Shown in pieces: positions 1 through 9,909 of a stretch of DNA of 64,000 nt; within the stretch, counting starts at the first letter, position 1; the number at the start of each line of letters is the position of its first letter. Location of the stretch: the NCBI GenBank assembly GCA_001897745.1, contig MKUH01000023.1, positions 1-64,000 on the forward strand. The letters are read 5' to 3'. The notes under the pieces were generated by a model that had not been told where the DNA came from, did not search any database, and saw only the letters and a program-made list of their open reading frames with translations. The translations under genes were made by a program, and so were the position numbers. This DNA is from Candidatus Accumulibacter sp. 66-26. GTDB taxonomy: Bacteria; Pseudomonadota; Gammaproteobacteria; Burkholderiales; Rhodocyclaceae.

Positions 1-345
1 GATGGCGACGATGCCGTGCTGCTTCAGGTAATCGGACAAGGTTTCCTGCAAACGCCAGCTTTCGGCGCGGATCGGCAGATCGCGAATGACGAGGCCGGCG
101 GCGAAATTGGCACGCGACTCGAAATCCTCGGCATTGCAGCCGACGTTGCCGATGTGCGGATAGGTCAGGGTGACGATCTGGCGGCAATAGGAAGGATCGG
201 TGAGGATCTCCTGATAGCCGGTCATCGCGGTATTGAACACGACCTCGCCGCTGGTGCTGCCTACGGCGCCAATGGCGTAACCGCGGAAGACAGTGCCATC
301 GGCCAGAGCGAGAATCGCGGGCGGGAGCGTGGGTAACAACGACAC
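1..345 (-). CDS. carA: Carbamoyl-phosphate synthase small subunit CarA (N-terminal part, cut by window edge)
   Basis: This is the glutaminase subunit of carbamoyl-phosphate synthase. It releases ammonia from glutamine for the CarB subunit, feeding arginine and pyrimidine synthesis in the cytoplasm. The 115 visible codons match the CarA N-terminus: a small-subunit start of the type [16 protein letters not shown], then [21 protein letters not shown] and TYPHIGNVG, which belong to the CPSase small-subunit N-terminal domain. The amidotransferase half lies beyond position 1. The start is a GTG at 343-345 preceded by AGGAG; no upstream ATG is available. It follows dapB on the same strand and has its own promoter and a structured leader. 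Identification is confident; only the N-terminal third can be checked. Confidence 0.95.
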   Translation of the reverse strand, partial: MSLLPTLPPAILALADGTVFRGYAIGAVGSTSGEVVFNTAMTGYQEILTDPSYCRQIVTLTYPHIGNVGCNAEDFESRANFAAGLVIRDLPIRAESWRLQETLSDYLKQHGIVAI

Positions 346-371
346 GGAGAACTCCTGTAAATCCTGTTGAA

Positions 372-390
372 TGCGTATCTTAGATACGCA
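372..390. repeat. Perfect 9-bp inverted repeat in the carA leader
   Basis: TGCGTATCT and AGATACGCA are exact inverted arms around a single T. The palindrome lies about 27 bp upstream of the carA GTG start and downstream of the candidate carA promoter. It could be an operator or a second small RNA hairpin. No regulator is assigned; the symmetry is seen and the function is inferred. Confidence 0.5.
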
Positions 391-391
391 A

Positions 392-421
392 AAGCGGGAC
401 GAGCGCTCGGCCCTCCCGCTT
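392..421 (-). terminator. Terminator-like hairpin in the carA leader (possible attenuator) or dapB terminator
   Basis: On the minus strand AAGCGGGA pairs with TCCCGCTT around a GC-rich loop that can itself pair, followed by TTTTGCG. It lies between dapB and carA and downstream of the candidate carA promoter. It could therefore end dapB transcripts, or act as an attenuator in the carA leader. The T-run is short, so strength is uncertain. I see no leader peptide ORF in this RNA. Confidence 0.55.
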
Positions 422-440
422 AATCCTTGCAAACCCGTCG

Positions 441-470
441 ATTATACCGGAGCGCACCCCTTTGGGGCAA
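441..470 (-). promoter_or_regulatory. Candidate sigma-70 promoter for carA
   Basis: Read on the minus strand, TTGCCC (465-470) and a perfect TATAAT (441-446) are separated by 18 bp. The element lies in the dapB-carA gap, so carA need not depend on dapB transcription. The predicted transcript starts near 434 and would include the hairpin at 392-421 and the palindrome at 372-390. Confidence 0.6.
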
Positions 471-488
471 ATCCGGGAACCCGGAAGC

Positions 489-1774
<1,286 letters not shown>

Positions 1775-1869
1775 GCGCTGGATGGTTTAGTGAGTGATCG
1801 GTAGCGAGCGAGGAAGCTCCGAACGGCTGGAAATTCCGGCGTTGCGCACCAGACCCGACCGCACCGAGA

Positions 1870-1898
1870 TTGCTCAAACTCATGTCAGACGGTATATC
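1870..1898 (+). promoter_or_regulatory. Candidate sigma-70 promoter for fur
   Basis: TTGCTC (1870-1875) and TATATC (1893-1898) are spaced by 17 bp, about 50 bp upstream of the fur ATG in the bamE/fur intergenic region. No convincing 19-bp Fur box is visible here, so autoregulation by Fur is not supported by sequence alone. Confidence 0.45.
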
Positions 1899-1946
1899 AT
1901 AACCGAAAAAAACATCTCTCCCCCGCAGCTGAAACCAAGGTAAGCC

Positions 1947-2402
1947 ATGAGCAATTCCCACGACCTCAAGAGCATGGGACTCAAAGCAACATTCCCCCGC
2001 CTCAAGATTCTCGAACTGTTCGAGAAGAGCAGCGTTCGCCACCTGACCGCCGAAGACGTCTATCGCCTGCTGATCGGCGAGAACATGGACATCGGACTGG
2101 CCACCGTTTACCGCGTGCTCACCCAGTTCGAACAGGCCGGCCTGCTCGAACGGCACTATTTCGAATCCGGCAAGGCCGTCTTCGAAATGAACGCCGGACA
2201 GCATCACGACCATCTGGTGTGCATCAACTGCGGCCGCGTCGAGGAGTTCTACGACGCCGAAATCGAGCGCCGCCAGACGAAGATCGCCAAGGAACGCGGC
2301 TTCGCCATCCAGGAACACGCCCTCTATCTGTATGCCGAGTGCGTAAAACCGGCCTGCCCGCATCGCGGCAAGCCCGGCAAAAACACCGACGCGGCGGAGT
2401 GA
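1947..2402 (+). CDS. fur: Ferric uptake regulator Fur
   Basis: Fur is an iron-dependent dimeric repressor of iron uptake and storage genes. The 151-residue protein has the winged-helix N-terminal domain ([14 protein letters not shown], then the recognition helix region [11 protein letters not shown] at about 48-58). The metal-binding and dimerisation half has HHDH at 86-89, CINC (Cys92/Cys95) and a second Cys pair at 132 and 137, the usual structural Zn ligands. It is divergent from bamE as in many proteobacteria. All key residues of a canonical Fur, rather than Zur or PerR, appear present. Confidence 0.96.
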   Translation: MSNSHDLKSMGLKATFPRLKILELFEKSSVRHLTAEDVYRLLIGENMDIGLATVYRVLTQFEQAGLLERHYFESGKAVFEMNAGQHHDHLVCINCGRVEEFYDAEIERRQTKIAKERGFAIQEHALYLYAECVKPACPHRGKPGKNTDAAE

Positions 2403-2405
2403 CCC

Positions 2406-2433
2406 CCGCCGGCGGGCAGAGCGGAGCCGGCGG
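2406..2433 (+). terminator. GC-rich hairpin after fur (weak terminator candidate)
   Basis: CCGCCGGC and GCCGGCGG are perfect 8-bp arms just past the fur stop codon. There is no T-run after the stem, so it is at best a weak or Rho-assisted terminator. Confidence 0.3.
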
Positions 2434-2509
2434 CACGCTGCCTCCGCTTGACGCCCTCATGGAATGCATATAACTTTAGTATTAGTCATTCCGGTGCGGC
2501 CCCAGAAAA

Positions 2510-3277
2510 ATGCGTCGAACTCTTGCCGCCTTCCTACTGAGCATGTCCGCCGCCAGCGTCACGACGGCGGGAGCGGATGACGGCTTGCGCGTATCCTTGC
2601 TGCACTCCGAGCCCTGGAGCTACTACAGCCACGGCGGCAACGACGCCAAGAGCGCGCCACCCCGGATCGACGGCATCATGCCGGAGATCAGCAAGGCGCT
2701 GGCGCGTGAAACCGGCCTCGAATTCCGGACGCAATTGACGCCTTATGCGCGCATGTGGCGCGATCTCAAGTCCGGCGACTGCGATCTCGCCTACGGCATC
2801 CGTTCGAGCGACCGCGACGACTACGTGCGCTACGCCGGCTACCTGTTCAGCTTCGAAACGCTGGTGATCGGCCGCCCGGGAACCCGGCTCCGAGACTACG
2901 AAGATTTGCGCGGGCTGCACGTCGGCCTGCTGCAGGATATCCGGCTCAACCCGAAGTTCGATCACGACGGACACATCAACAAGCACGAGTTCCGCGACTA
3001 CGAGACGATGATCGAAATGCTGCTCGCCGGCCGGCTCGACGCCGTCGCCGGCAACAGCGTGTCCTTGCACTACCTCCTCAGGAAAAAGCAGCAGCCCTAC
3101 CAGCACTGGCCCCGCCTCACGCTGCAGCAGACCGAAGTGTGGGCTCAGTTCTCCCGGCGCTCGCCACGTCAGGCCGACGCGGAAAAAATCAACGTCGCAG
3201 TCGACAAGCTGCGGCGCCAGGGATTTTTCGACGACCTGCTCAATCGCTACCAGGGCTCCGTCAAGCGAGCCGACTGA
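2510..3277 (+). CDS. Periplasmic solute-binding protein, family 3 type (orphan)
   Basis: This looks like an exported amino-acid-type solute-binding protein (SBP family 3, as in polar amino acid ABC systems). A signal peptide covers about residues 1-22 (MRRTLAAFLLSM, cleaved near AGA/DD). The binding-protein fold is suggested by an early GIMPEISKALARETGLEF segment, the YARMWRDLKSGDCDLAYGIR lobe motif, and DLRGLHVGLLQD before the hinge. No permease or ATPase genes are adjacent, so it may serve a distant ABC system or act as a sensor-type binding protein. The ligand cannot be told. It sits between fur and the convergent recN gene. Confidence 0.75.
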   Translation: MRRTLAAFLLSMSAASVTTAGADDGLRVSLLHSEPWSYYSHGGNDAKSAPPRIDGIMPEISKALARETGLEFRTQLTPYARMWRDLKSGDCDLAYGIRSSDRDDYVRYAGYLFSFETLVIGRPGTRLRDYEDLRGLHVGLLQDIRLNPKFDHDGHINKHEFRDYETMIEMLLAGRLDAVAGNSVSLHYLLRKKQQPYQHWPRLTLQQTEVWAQFSRRSPRQADAEKINVAVDKLRRQGFFDDLLNRYQGSVKRAD

Positions 3278-3342
3278 GATCGGCCGAACGGCCGGGCGGC
3301 CCGCGTGTCATCCCGCCCGCGCTCGAATCCGGCAATCCGGCT

Positions 3343-4998
3343 TCAAGCGACGCCCAGCATCTCCCGGGCGTGCTGGCGGGTGATCGCGGTGATTTCCACG
3401 CCGCCCAGCATGCGGGCGATCTCCTCGACGCGGCCGTCGAGGTCGAGCACGGCGACGCGACTGCGGATTTGCCCCGCCTCGCCGCCCTTGGCCACGCACC
3501 ATTGCCAGTTGGCGCGCGCCGCCACCTGCGGCAGGTGGGTGACGCACAAGACCTGACGCTGCTGCCCGAGCTCGTGCAGCAGGCGCCCGACCACTTCCGC
3601 GACGCCGCCGCCGATCCCCACGTCGACTTCGTCGAAGATTAGCGTCGGCACCTTCGCCGCCTGACTGGTCACCACCTGGATGGCCAGGCTGATGCGCGAG
3701 AGCTCGCCGCCCGACGCCACCTTGGCCAGCGCGCGCGGCTCGCTGCCGGCCAAGCCGGCGATACGGAACTCGATCTGCTCCAGACCGCCGGCGCTGCCGC
3801 CCTCGAGGGGCACCAGCGCAATCTCGAAACGCCCGCCGCCGAGCGCCAGTTGCTGCATGATCCGGCTGACTTCGGCACCGAGCGCCTCGGCCGCCTTGGC
3901 CCGCCCCTTCGAAAGCTTTTTGGCGAGCGTCTCGTAAGCCTTGGCCGCGGCAGCCACCCGCGCCTCCAGCATCGCCACGTCGGCCGCCTCGCCAAGCGCC
4001 GCCAGGCGCGCCTGCCAGCCGGCGAACAACGCCGGCAGCTCTTCCGGTGTCGCCCGGTACTTGCGGGCGCAGCCGAGCACCGCCTCGATCCGGCGCTCGA
4101 CTTCGCCGAGGCGCTGCGGGTCGAGTTCGCCGCGATCGGCGTAGCGGCGCAGGACGGAAACCGCCTCGACCAGTTCGGCCTGAGCCGATTGCAGAAGTTG
4201 CGCGACCTCGGCCAGCGCCGGATCGACCTCGGCCAGCCCGACGATGCGCCCGGCCACCGTATCGAGCAGATCCTCGCAGGCGCCGTCGCCGTCGGCCAGC
4301 GTCGCCAGCGCGAACTGCGCACCTTCCATCAGGCTCGCCGCGTGCGCCAGCCGCTTGTGCTCGCCGTTCAGCGATTCCCACTCGGCGTCCGTAAAGCCGA
4401 GCGACTCCAGTTCGCGCACCTGCCACACCAGCTGCTCGCGTTCGCGCACCAGCGCCTCGGCATTGCCGGACGCCGCCTCCAGCGCGGTGCGCGCATCCCG
4501 CCAGTCGCGCCAGGCGGCGGCGACCTCGGCGGCAAGCGTCTGCAAGCCGGCGTGGCTGTCGAGCAGAGCGCGCTGCGCTTCGCCGCGCAGCAACGACTGA
4601 TGCGCATGCTGGCCGTGGATATCGACGAGGAATTCAGAGACTTCGCGCAGCTGCTGGACCGTCGCCGGCGAACCGTTGAGATAGGCGCGCGAGCGCCCGC
4701 CGGCGTCGACCACGCGGCGCAGGAGCAGATCGCCGCCGGATTCGAGATCGTTCGCGCGCAGCCACTCCGTCGCACCGGGCGCGCCCGCCAGAGAGAACTC
4801 GGCGCTCACTTCGGCGCGCTCCGCGCCGCTGCGCACGAGCCCCGCGTCGGCGCGCTCGCCGAGCGCAAAGGCCAGGGCATCGACCAGAATGGACTTGCCG
4901 GCGCCGGTCTCGCCGGTGAGGGCGCCGAACCCGGCCCCGAACTCCAGTTCGAGGCGGTCGACCAGCACGAAATCGCGTATCGTCAGACGGTGCAGCAT
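3343..4998 (-). CDS. recN: DNA repair protein RecN
   Basis: RecN is an SMC-like ATPase that binds DNA ends and helps recombinational repair of double-strand breaks. The 551-residue length fits the family. The Walker A motif GETGAGKS is at residues 29-36. A long Ala/Glu/Arg-rich coiled-coil region fills the middle. The C-terminal ABC half contains the signature region SGGELSRISLAIQ and the Walker B LIFDEVDVGIGG. It is followed on the same strand from nadK (61-bp gap), the frequent nadK-recN pairing seen in proteobacteria, so they may share a transcript. Confidence 0.96.
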   Translation of the reverse strand: MLHRLTIRDFVLVDRLELEFGAGFGALTGETGAGKSILVDALAFALGERADAGLVRSGAERAEVSAEFSLAGAPGATEWLRANDLESGGDLLLRRVVDAGGRSRAYLNGSPATVQQLREVSEFLVDIHGQHAHQSLLRGEAQRALLDSHAGLQTLAAEVAAAWRDWRDARTALEAASGNAEALVREREQLVWQVRELESLGFTDAEWESLNGEHKRLAHAASLMEGAQFALATLADGDGACEDLLDTVAGRIVGLAEVDPALAEVAQLLQSAQAELVEAVSVLRRYADRGELDPQRLGEVERRIEAVLGCARKYRATPEELPALFAGWQARLAALGEAADVAMLEARVAAAAKAYETLAKKLSKGRAKAAEALGAEVSRIMQQLALGGGRFEIALVPLEGGSAGGLEQIEFRIAGLAGSEPRALAKVASGGELSRISLAIQVVTSQAAKVPTLIFDEVDVGIGGGVAEVVGRLLHELGQQRQVLCVTHLPQVAARANWQWCVAKGGEAGQIRSRVAVLDLDGRVEEIARMLGGVEITAITRQHAREMLGVA

Positions 4999-5059
4999 CG
5001 TTGCTCTTCAATCTTCAAAAAAGCGGAAAAAGCGGTGAGTGGCCCGACAATGTCCCGGC

Positions 5060-5986
5060 TCAGGGCCCCTTGGGCCGCTCGCTCCAGTGCAGCTTCTGGC
5101 GCAACATGGCGAAGTAGCTGTAGCCGGGCGGATGCAGGAAACAGATCGAGTAGTCGGAGCGGCGGATGCGCACCGCGTCGTCGCGCCGCAGGTCCTCGGT
5201 CAGCTGACCGTCGAAGTGGGCGCGCGAATCGGTCGCGTGGATGATGCGGATCTCGATCTCGTTGCGGTCGCCGACCAGGATCGGGCGGTTGGTCAGCGCG
5301 TGCGGGCAGAGCGGGACGAGCGCGATGCCGGAGACCTGCGGATGCAGGATGGGGCCGTTGGCCGACAGCGAATACGCCGTCGAGCCGGTCGGCGTGGCGA
5401 CGATCAACCCGTCAGAACGCAGGTTGTAGATGAATTCGCCGTCGATGAACAATTCGAATTCGATCATGCGGCCGATCGCGCCCTTGTCCACCACCACGTC
5501 GTTCAGCGCGAGATTGGACAGCACGACCTTGCCGTCGCGCACCACCTCGGCGTCGAGCAGCATGCGGTTTTCGGGAATGAAGCGGCCATCGAGCAGGTCT
5601 TCCATGCAGCTCAGCATGTCGCTGCGCGCGATGTCGGTCATGAAACCCAGGCGGCCCTGATTGACGCCGACCAGCGGCACCCGGTAACGCGCCAGCTGGC
5701 GCGCCGCGTTGAGCATGGTGCCGTCGCCGCCGAGCACGATCGCTGTGTCGGCGTGCGCTCCGATCGAGGCGAAATCGGCCCGCGGCCAGTTGCCGAAACC
5801 GGGCTGCGCACCCACGTTGCGCGCCGTCTCCTCCTCGACCAGCACGGTGATGCCGCGCTCGTGCAGATACTTCGCCAGCAGACACAGCGACTCGGCGATT
5901 TCCTGGCTGTGGTACTTTCCGATCAGCGCGATCGTCCTCGGAGGACGCCGCGCCGTGCCGGACACGGGGGCGAAGGCATCGTTCAT
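5060..5986 (-). CDS. nadK: NAD kinase NadK
   Basis: NadK phosphorylates NAD to NADP with ATP and so sets the cellular NADP pool. The ATG at 5984-5986 gives a 308-residue protein; earlier in-frame codons would run into the hrcA promoter, so this start is preferred. The diagnostic GGDGT motif is at about residues 86-90. The second conserved block, [19 protein letters not shown], occurs in the C-terminal half. It is divergent from hrcA and upstream of recN, a common gammaproteobacterial and betaproteobacterial layout. Confidence 0.95.
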   Translation of the reverse strand: MNDAFAPVSGTARRPPRTIALIGKYHSQEIAESLCLLAKYLHERGITVLVEEETARNVGAQPGFGNWPRADFASIGAHADTAIVLGGDGTMLNAARQLARYRVPLVGVNQGRLGFMTDIARSDMLSCMEDLLDGRFIPENRMLLDAEVVRDGKVVLSNLALNDVVVDKGAIGRMIEFELFIDGEFIYNLRSDGLIVATPTGSTAYSLSANGPILHPQVSGIALVPLCPHALTNRPILVGDRNEIEIRIIHATDSRAHFDGQLTEDLRRDDAVRIRRSDYSICFLHPPGYSYFAMLRQKLHWSERPKGP

Positions 5987-6013
5987 GGGCCGAATTAAAC
6001 CATAATTGCATGG

Positions 6014-6042
6014 CTTGCGCCGCGCCCCGCGCCGCCCCATTT
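6014..6042 (+). promoter_or_regulatory. Candidate sigma-32 promoter for hrcA
   Basis: CTTGCGC (6014-6020) and CCCCATTT (6035-6042) are spaced by 14 bp, close to the sigma-32 consensus CTTGAAA/CCCCATNT. The predicted start would be a few bases upstream of the hrcA ATG at 6060, giving a very short leader. Only the -35 half departs from consensus. Confidence 0.45.
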
Positions 6043-6059
6043 TTTGTAGAATCGCCCTC

Positions 6060-7088
6060 ATGCTCGACGAACGCTCGCGAACCCTGCTCAAAACCCTGAT
6101 CGAACGCTATATCGCCGAAGGCCAGCCGGTCGGTTCGCGCGCGCTGTCGAAATACTCGGGGCTCGACCTGTCGGCCGCCACGGTGCGTAACGTGATGGCC
6201 GACCTCGAGGACCTCGGCTTCATCGCCAGCCCGCACACCTCCGCTGGGCGCGTGCCGACACCGCGCGGCTACCGCTTTTTCGTCGACAGCCTGCTGACCA
6301 TGCAGCCGCTGGAAAAAGAAAAGATCCACGCCATCGAGGATCAGCTCCATCCGGCGCAACCGCAGCACCTGATCAGCAGCGCCTCGCATCTGCTCTCCGG
6401 CCTCACGCATTTCGCCGGCATCGTGCTGGCGCCGCGCCGCGTGGCGCCGAAGATCCGCCAGATGGAATTCGTCAGCCTCTCGGAAAAACGCATCCTGCTG
6501 ATCCTGGTGACGGCGGACGGCGACGTGCAGAACCGCATGCTGTTCACCGAGCGCGCGTATTCGCCGGCCGAACTGACCGCCACCGCCAATTACCTGAACC
6601 AGTATTTCGCCGGACAGGATTTCGAACAGATCCGCGCGCGCGTGCAGGAGGAACTGCTCAAGCTGCGCGGCGACCTGCAGGGCCTGATGGCTGCCGCGCT
6701 CGCCGCCGGCGACGATGCCCTGAACAAGCCGGGCGACCAGTACGTCATCTCGGGCGAACGCAACCTGCTCGAAGTCGAGGAGTTCTCGTCGAACATGAAG
6801 CGCCTGCGCGAGCTGTTCGACCTCTTCGAGCAACGCACCGCGCTGATGCAGCTGCTCGACGTCTCGAACCGCGCCGACGGCGTGCAGATCTTCATCGGCG
6901 GCGAATCGGGCCTCGCCCCGCTCGACGAGTGCAGCGTGGTCACCGCGCCTTACGAGGTCAACGGCCGCATCGTCGGCTCGGTCGGCGTCATCGGGCCGAC
7001 GCGCATGGCCTACGAGCGCGTCATCCCGATCGTCGACATCACCGCCAAGCTGCTCTCCTCCGCCCTCACCTACCAGGCCAACTCCTGA
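6060..7088 (+). CDS. hrcA: Heat-inducible transcription repressor HrcA
   Basis: HrcA is a repressor of chaperone operons that acts on the CIRCE operator and loses activity under heat stress. The 342-residue product begins at the ATG at 6060, matching the family start [20 protein letters not shown]. The N-terminal winged helix includes [21 protein letters not shown], followed by the [11 protein letters not shown] motif. A GAF-like middle and the conserved C-terminal region [14 protein letters not shown] are present. It overlaps hemH by one base (TGATG), so translation is probably coupled. No CIRCE element is visible near the chaperone genes in this window, so its targets probably lie elsewhere (for example groESL). 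Confidence 0.95.
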   Translation: MLDERSRTLLKTLIERYIAEGQPVGSRALSKYSGLDLSAATVRNVMADLEDLGFIASPHTSAGRVPTPRGYRFFVDSLLTMQPLEKEKIHAIEDQLHPAQPQHLISSASHLLSGLTHFAGIVLAPRRVAPKIRQMEFVSLSEKRILLILVTADGDVQNRMLFTERAYSPAELTATANYLNQYFAGQDFEQIRARVQEELLKLRGDLQGLMAAALAAGDDALNKPGDQYVISGERNLLEVEEFSSNMKRLRELFDLFEQRTALMQLLDVSNRADGVQIFIGGESGLAPLDECSVVTAPYEVNGRIVGSVGVIGPTRMAYERVIPIVDITAKLLSSALTYQANS

Positions 7089-8191
7089 TGCCCCGCTTTC
7101 AACCCGAACCGGCGCACCGTCACGGCTCGCCGGCGCACACCGCCGTTCTCGTCATCAACCTCGGCACCCCCGAAGCCGCCAGCGCCCCGGCGCTACGCCG
7201 CTACCTCAAGGAATTCCTCTCCGACCCGCGCGTCGTCGAAATTCCGCGCCCGCTCTGGTGGCTGATCCTCAACGGCATCATCCTCAACGTGCGGCCGAAG
7301 AAATCGGCCGAGAAATATGCCTCGGTGTGGATGCCCGAAGGCTCGCCGCTGAAAGTGCACACCGAACGTCAGACCAGGCTGCTCAAGGGCTTTCTCGGCG
7401 AGGCCGGGCACCACGTCGTGGTCGATTACGCGATGCGCTACGGCCAGCCGTCGATCCCCACCGCACTCGACCGCCTGAAGGCCGCGGGCTGCACGCGCAT
7501 CCTGCTGCTCCCGCTCTACCCGCAGTACGCCGCGAGCACCACCGCCACCGCCTTCGACGCGGCCTACGGCTGGGCGCAGAAAACGCGCAACCAGCCGGAA
7601 CTGCGCGGCGTGCGCAGCTTTGCCGACCACCCCGGCTACATCGCCGCGCTGGCCGCCAGCGTGCGCGAGCACTGGGCGGCGAACGGCCGGCCGACCGGCG
7701 CCTACCGGCTGATCATGAGTTTCCACGGCGTGCCGCGCTACACGCTGGACAAGGGCGACCCCTACCATTGCGAATGCCAGAAGACCGGCCGCCTGCTCGC
7801 CGAAGCGCTGGGCCTCGGCAAGGACGAATACCAGATCTGCTTCCAGTCCCGCTTCGGCCGCGCCGAGTGGCTGCAGCCCTACACCGCGCCGACCCTGCAG
7901 GCGCTCGGCAAGGCTGGCGTCGAGCGCATCGATGTCATGTGTCCGGGCTTCCCCGCCGACTGCCTGGAAACGCTCGAAGAAATCGCCATGGAGGGCAAGG
8001 CCGACTTCATCCAGGCCGGCGGCAAGGACTACCGCTACATCCCCTGCCTCAACGAGCGCGACGACTGGATTCGGGCCCTGGCCGACATTGCCGCCACGCA
8101 CCTCCAGGGCTGGCCGACGCGAACCGCGCCGGAACAGGCTGCGCTCGACCTCTGCGCACTGCGCGCCAAGGCGCTCGGCGCGCCGACTTGA
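7088..8191 (+). CDS. hemH: Ferrochelatase HemH
   Basis: HemH inserts Fe2+ into protoporphyrin IX, the last step of protohaem synthesis, at the inner face of the cytoplasmic membrane. The ATG overlaps the hrcA stop and gives 367 residues. The family features are [12 protein letters not shown] at the start, the [14 protein letters not shown] region, the catalytic His in SFHGVP (about residue 213), and the acidic metal-site region [14 protein letters not shown] (Glu about 260). The [12 protein letters not shown] block completes the signature. The hrcA-hemH coupling is found in several betaproteobacteria. Confidence 0.96.
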   Translation: MPRFQPEPAHRHGSPAHTAVLVINLGTPEAASAPALRRYLKEFLSDPRVVEIPRPLWWLILNGIILNVRPKKSAEKYASVWMPEGSPLKVHTERQTRLLKGFLGEAGHHVVVDYAMRYGQPSIPTALDRLKAAGCTRILLLPLYPQYAASTTATAFDAAYGWAQKTRNQPELRGVRSFADHPGYIAALAASVREHWAANGRPTGAYRLIMSFHGVPRYTLDKGDPYHCECQKTGRLLAEALGLGKDEYQICFQSRFGRAEWLQPYTAPTLQALGKAGVERIDVMCPGFPADCLETLEEIAMEGKADFIQAGGKDYRYIPCLNERDDWIRALADIAATHLQGWPTRTAPEQAALDLCALRAKALGAPT

Positions 8192-8243
8192 AACCGGGGC
8201 CGGCGGCCGCATATCGAACCCACACGATAGCCGCGAGCCGCCC

Positions 8244-8678
8244 ATGCCCCAAACTCTCCACATCCCCTGCCCGCACTGCCACGCCGCCAACCGCGTACCG
8301 GCGGAACGCCTGGGCGAGCGCCCGAACTGCGGGCGCTGCAAATCGCCGCTTTTTACCGGACATCCCGTCGACCTCGACGCGGCCAGTTTCGACAAGCACC
8401 TGGCGCATAGCGACCTGCCCCTCGTCGTCGACTTCTGGGCACCGTGGTGCGGCCCCTGCCGCACGATGGCGCCGGTTTTCGCTCAAGCCGCCGCACAGTT
8501 CGAACCCCGCATCCGGCTCGCCAAGGTCGATACCAAAGCCGTCCCGGGACTGGCCGCGCGCTTTTCGATCCGCAGCATCCCGACGCTGATCGCCTTCCGC
8601 GACGGACGTGAAATCGCCCGCCAGTCGGGCGCGCTGGACGGCGCCAGCCTGCAGCGCTGGCTGCGCAGCCTGGGCTGA
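8244..8678 (+). CDS. trxC: Thioredoxin 2 TrxC (zinc-ribbon thioredoxin)
   Basis: TrxC is a cytoplasmic protein-disulfide reductase of the thioredoxin-2 type. The 144-residue protein starts at the ATG at 8244. An N-terminal zinc ribbon is formed by CPHC (Cys9/Cys12) and CGRC (Cys29/Cys32), and the thioredoxin fold carries the active site WCGPC at 68-72 and the cis-Pro region RSIPTL. The extra zinc ribbon separates it from TrxA. TrxC-type thioredoxins are often linked to oxidative stress. It stands 52 bp after hemH on the same strand. Confidence 0.94.
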   Translation: MPQTLHIPCPHCHAANRVPAERLGERPNCGRCKSPLFTGHPVDLDAASFDKHLAHSDLPLVVDFWAPWCGPCRTMAPVFAQAAAQFEPRIRLAKVDTKAVPGLAARFSIRSIPTLIAFRDGREIARQSGALDGASLQRWLRSLG

Positions 8679-8768
8679 CTCCGGCAGCGCCGACTGCGAA
8701 AGAACTCAAGACAGCGCACGCAGCGGCCGTTAAAGCCTCATCGCCCGAATCACGGCAAGGAGGCCGCC

Positions 8769-9845
8769 ATGAAAATCGCCAGTTCCGCGTTGCAGATGGA
8801 GTCCAGCCACACCCGGCTGCAATATCACGAAGTCAGGGAATCCCTGCGCAGCTGGGTCGGCGAACGGCGCCCCGGTGCCGAGAGCGAGGCCGGGGGCGAC
8901 CCAGCCCGTCCCCGGCCCGCCGTCGATCCGGTCCAGATTTCCAGCGCCGGCAAGGCGCTCCAGACCTCCGGCAGCGACTCCATCGACGCCGCCCGCCAGG
9001 CCGTCGACAACGATCCCAAGCTGCGCCTGATCCGCTCCATGATCGCCATGCTCACCGGCCGCGAGGTCAAGGTGTTCGACGCCGCCGAGCTGAACTCCGG
9101 AACCCCGCCGCTCGACGGCGCCGCGCCGCCGCCCGCCGCAAGCGCGGGCGGCGACAGCACGCGGCAGGACGCGGGCTACGGCATCGAATACGAGTACCGC
9201 GAGTCCTACAGCGAAATCGAGACGACCCGCTTCCGCGCATCCGGCTCCGTGCGCACCGAGGACGGGAAGGAAATCAACTTCGACCTGTCGCTCACCATGG
9301 CGCGCAGCTACCACGAGGAATCCAGCGTCAGCATTCGTATCGGCGATGCGCGGCAGAAGAAGGACCCGCTGGTGCTGAATTTTGCCGGCACCGCCGCACA
9401 ACTCACCGACCAGCGCTTCAAGTTCGACCTCGACAGCGACGGCAAGACCGAGGACATCAATTTTGTCACCGGCGGCAGCGGCTTCCTCGCCTTCGACCGC
9501 AACGGCGACGGCAGGATCAACGACGGTTCCGAATTGTTCGGCGCGCGCAGCGGCGACGGTTTCGCCGAACTGGCGGCGCTCGACGACGACGGCAACGGGT
9601 GGATCGACGAGAACGACGCGGCCTTCGACAAACTGCGCCTGTGGAGCAAGGACGCCGCCGGGGAGGACCGTCTGCTCACCCTGCGCGAAGCCAACGTGGG
9701 CGCCCTCAGCCTCGCCCGGGTCGCCACTCCCTTCGACCTCAAGGACGGCGGCAACGCGCTGCTCGGGCAGATTCGCGCAAGCGGCGTTTTTTTGCAGGAA
9801 GACGGGAGGGCTGGCACAATGCAACAAGTCGATCTGACCGTCTGA
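8769..9845 (+). CDS. Hypothetical protein with EF-hand-type calcium-binding loops
   Basis: I do not recognise a named family for this 358-residue protein. No signal peptide is evident ([18 protein letters not shown]). The N-terminal third is low-complexity and Pro/Ala rich. The C-terminal half has three Asp-rich loops: D220 to D230 ([10 protein letters not shown]), D243 to E255 ([14 protein letters not shown]) and D272 to D283 ([12 protein letters not shown]). The last two look like a pair of EF-hand or dockerin-like Ca2+ sites. A strong AAGGAGG-type ribosome site precedes the ATG. The function is unknown. It lies just upstream of a chemoreceptor gene; linkage to it is only positional. Confidence 0.75.
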   Translation: MKIASSALQMESSHTRLQYHEVRESLRSWVGERRPGAESEAGGDPARPRPAVDPVQISSAGKALQTSGSDSIDAARQAVDNDPKLRLIRSMIAMLTGREVKVFDAAELNSGTPPLDGAAPPPAASAGGDSTRQDAGYGIEYEYRESYSEIETTRFRASGSVRTEDGKEINFDLSLTMARSYHEESSVSIRIGDARQKKDPLVLNFAGTAAQLTDQRFKFDLDSDGKTEDINFVTGGSGFLAFDRNGDGRINDGSELFGARSGDGFAELAALDDDGNGWIDENDAAFDKLRLWSKDAAGEDRLLTLREANVGALSLARVATPFDLKDGGNALLGQIRASGVFLQEDGRAGTMQQVDLTV

Positions 9846-9909
9846 ACCGCCCCAGACAATAATCGGCAGCCAGACGGATCAATACAAAATAAAGGGAGTT
9901 CGAGCGGAC

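Noticed and set aside
1775-1946. Fur box in the bamE/fur gap
   Set aside because: No sequence close to GATAATGATAATCATTATC is present.
2480-2508. CCCCAGAA before the solute-binding protein gene as a sigma-32 -10
   Set aside because: No CTTGAAA-like box at the proper distance; the bases 2480-2486 read TATTAGT.
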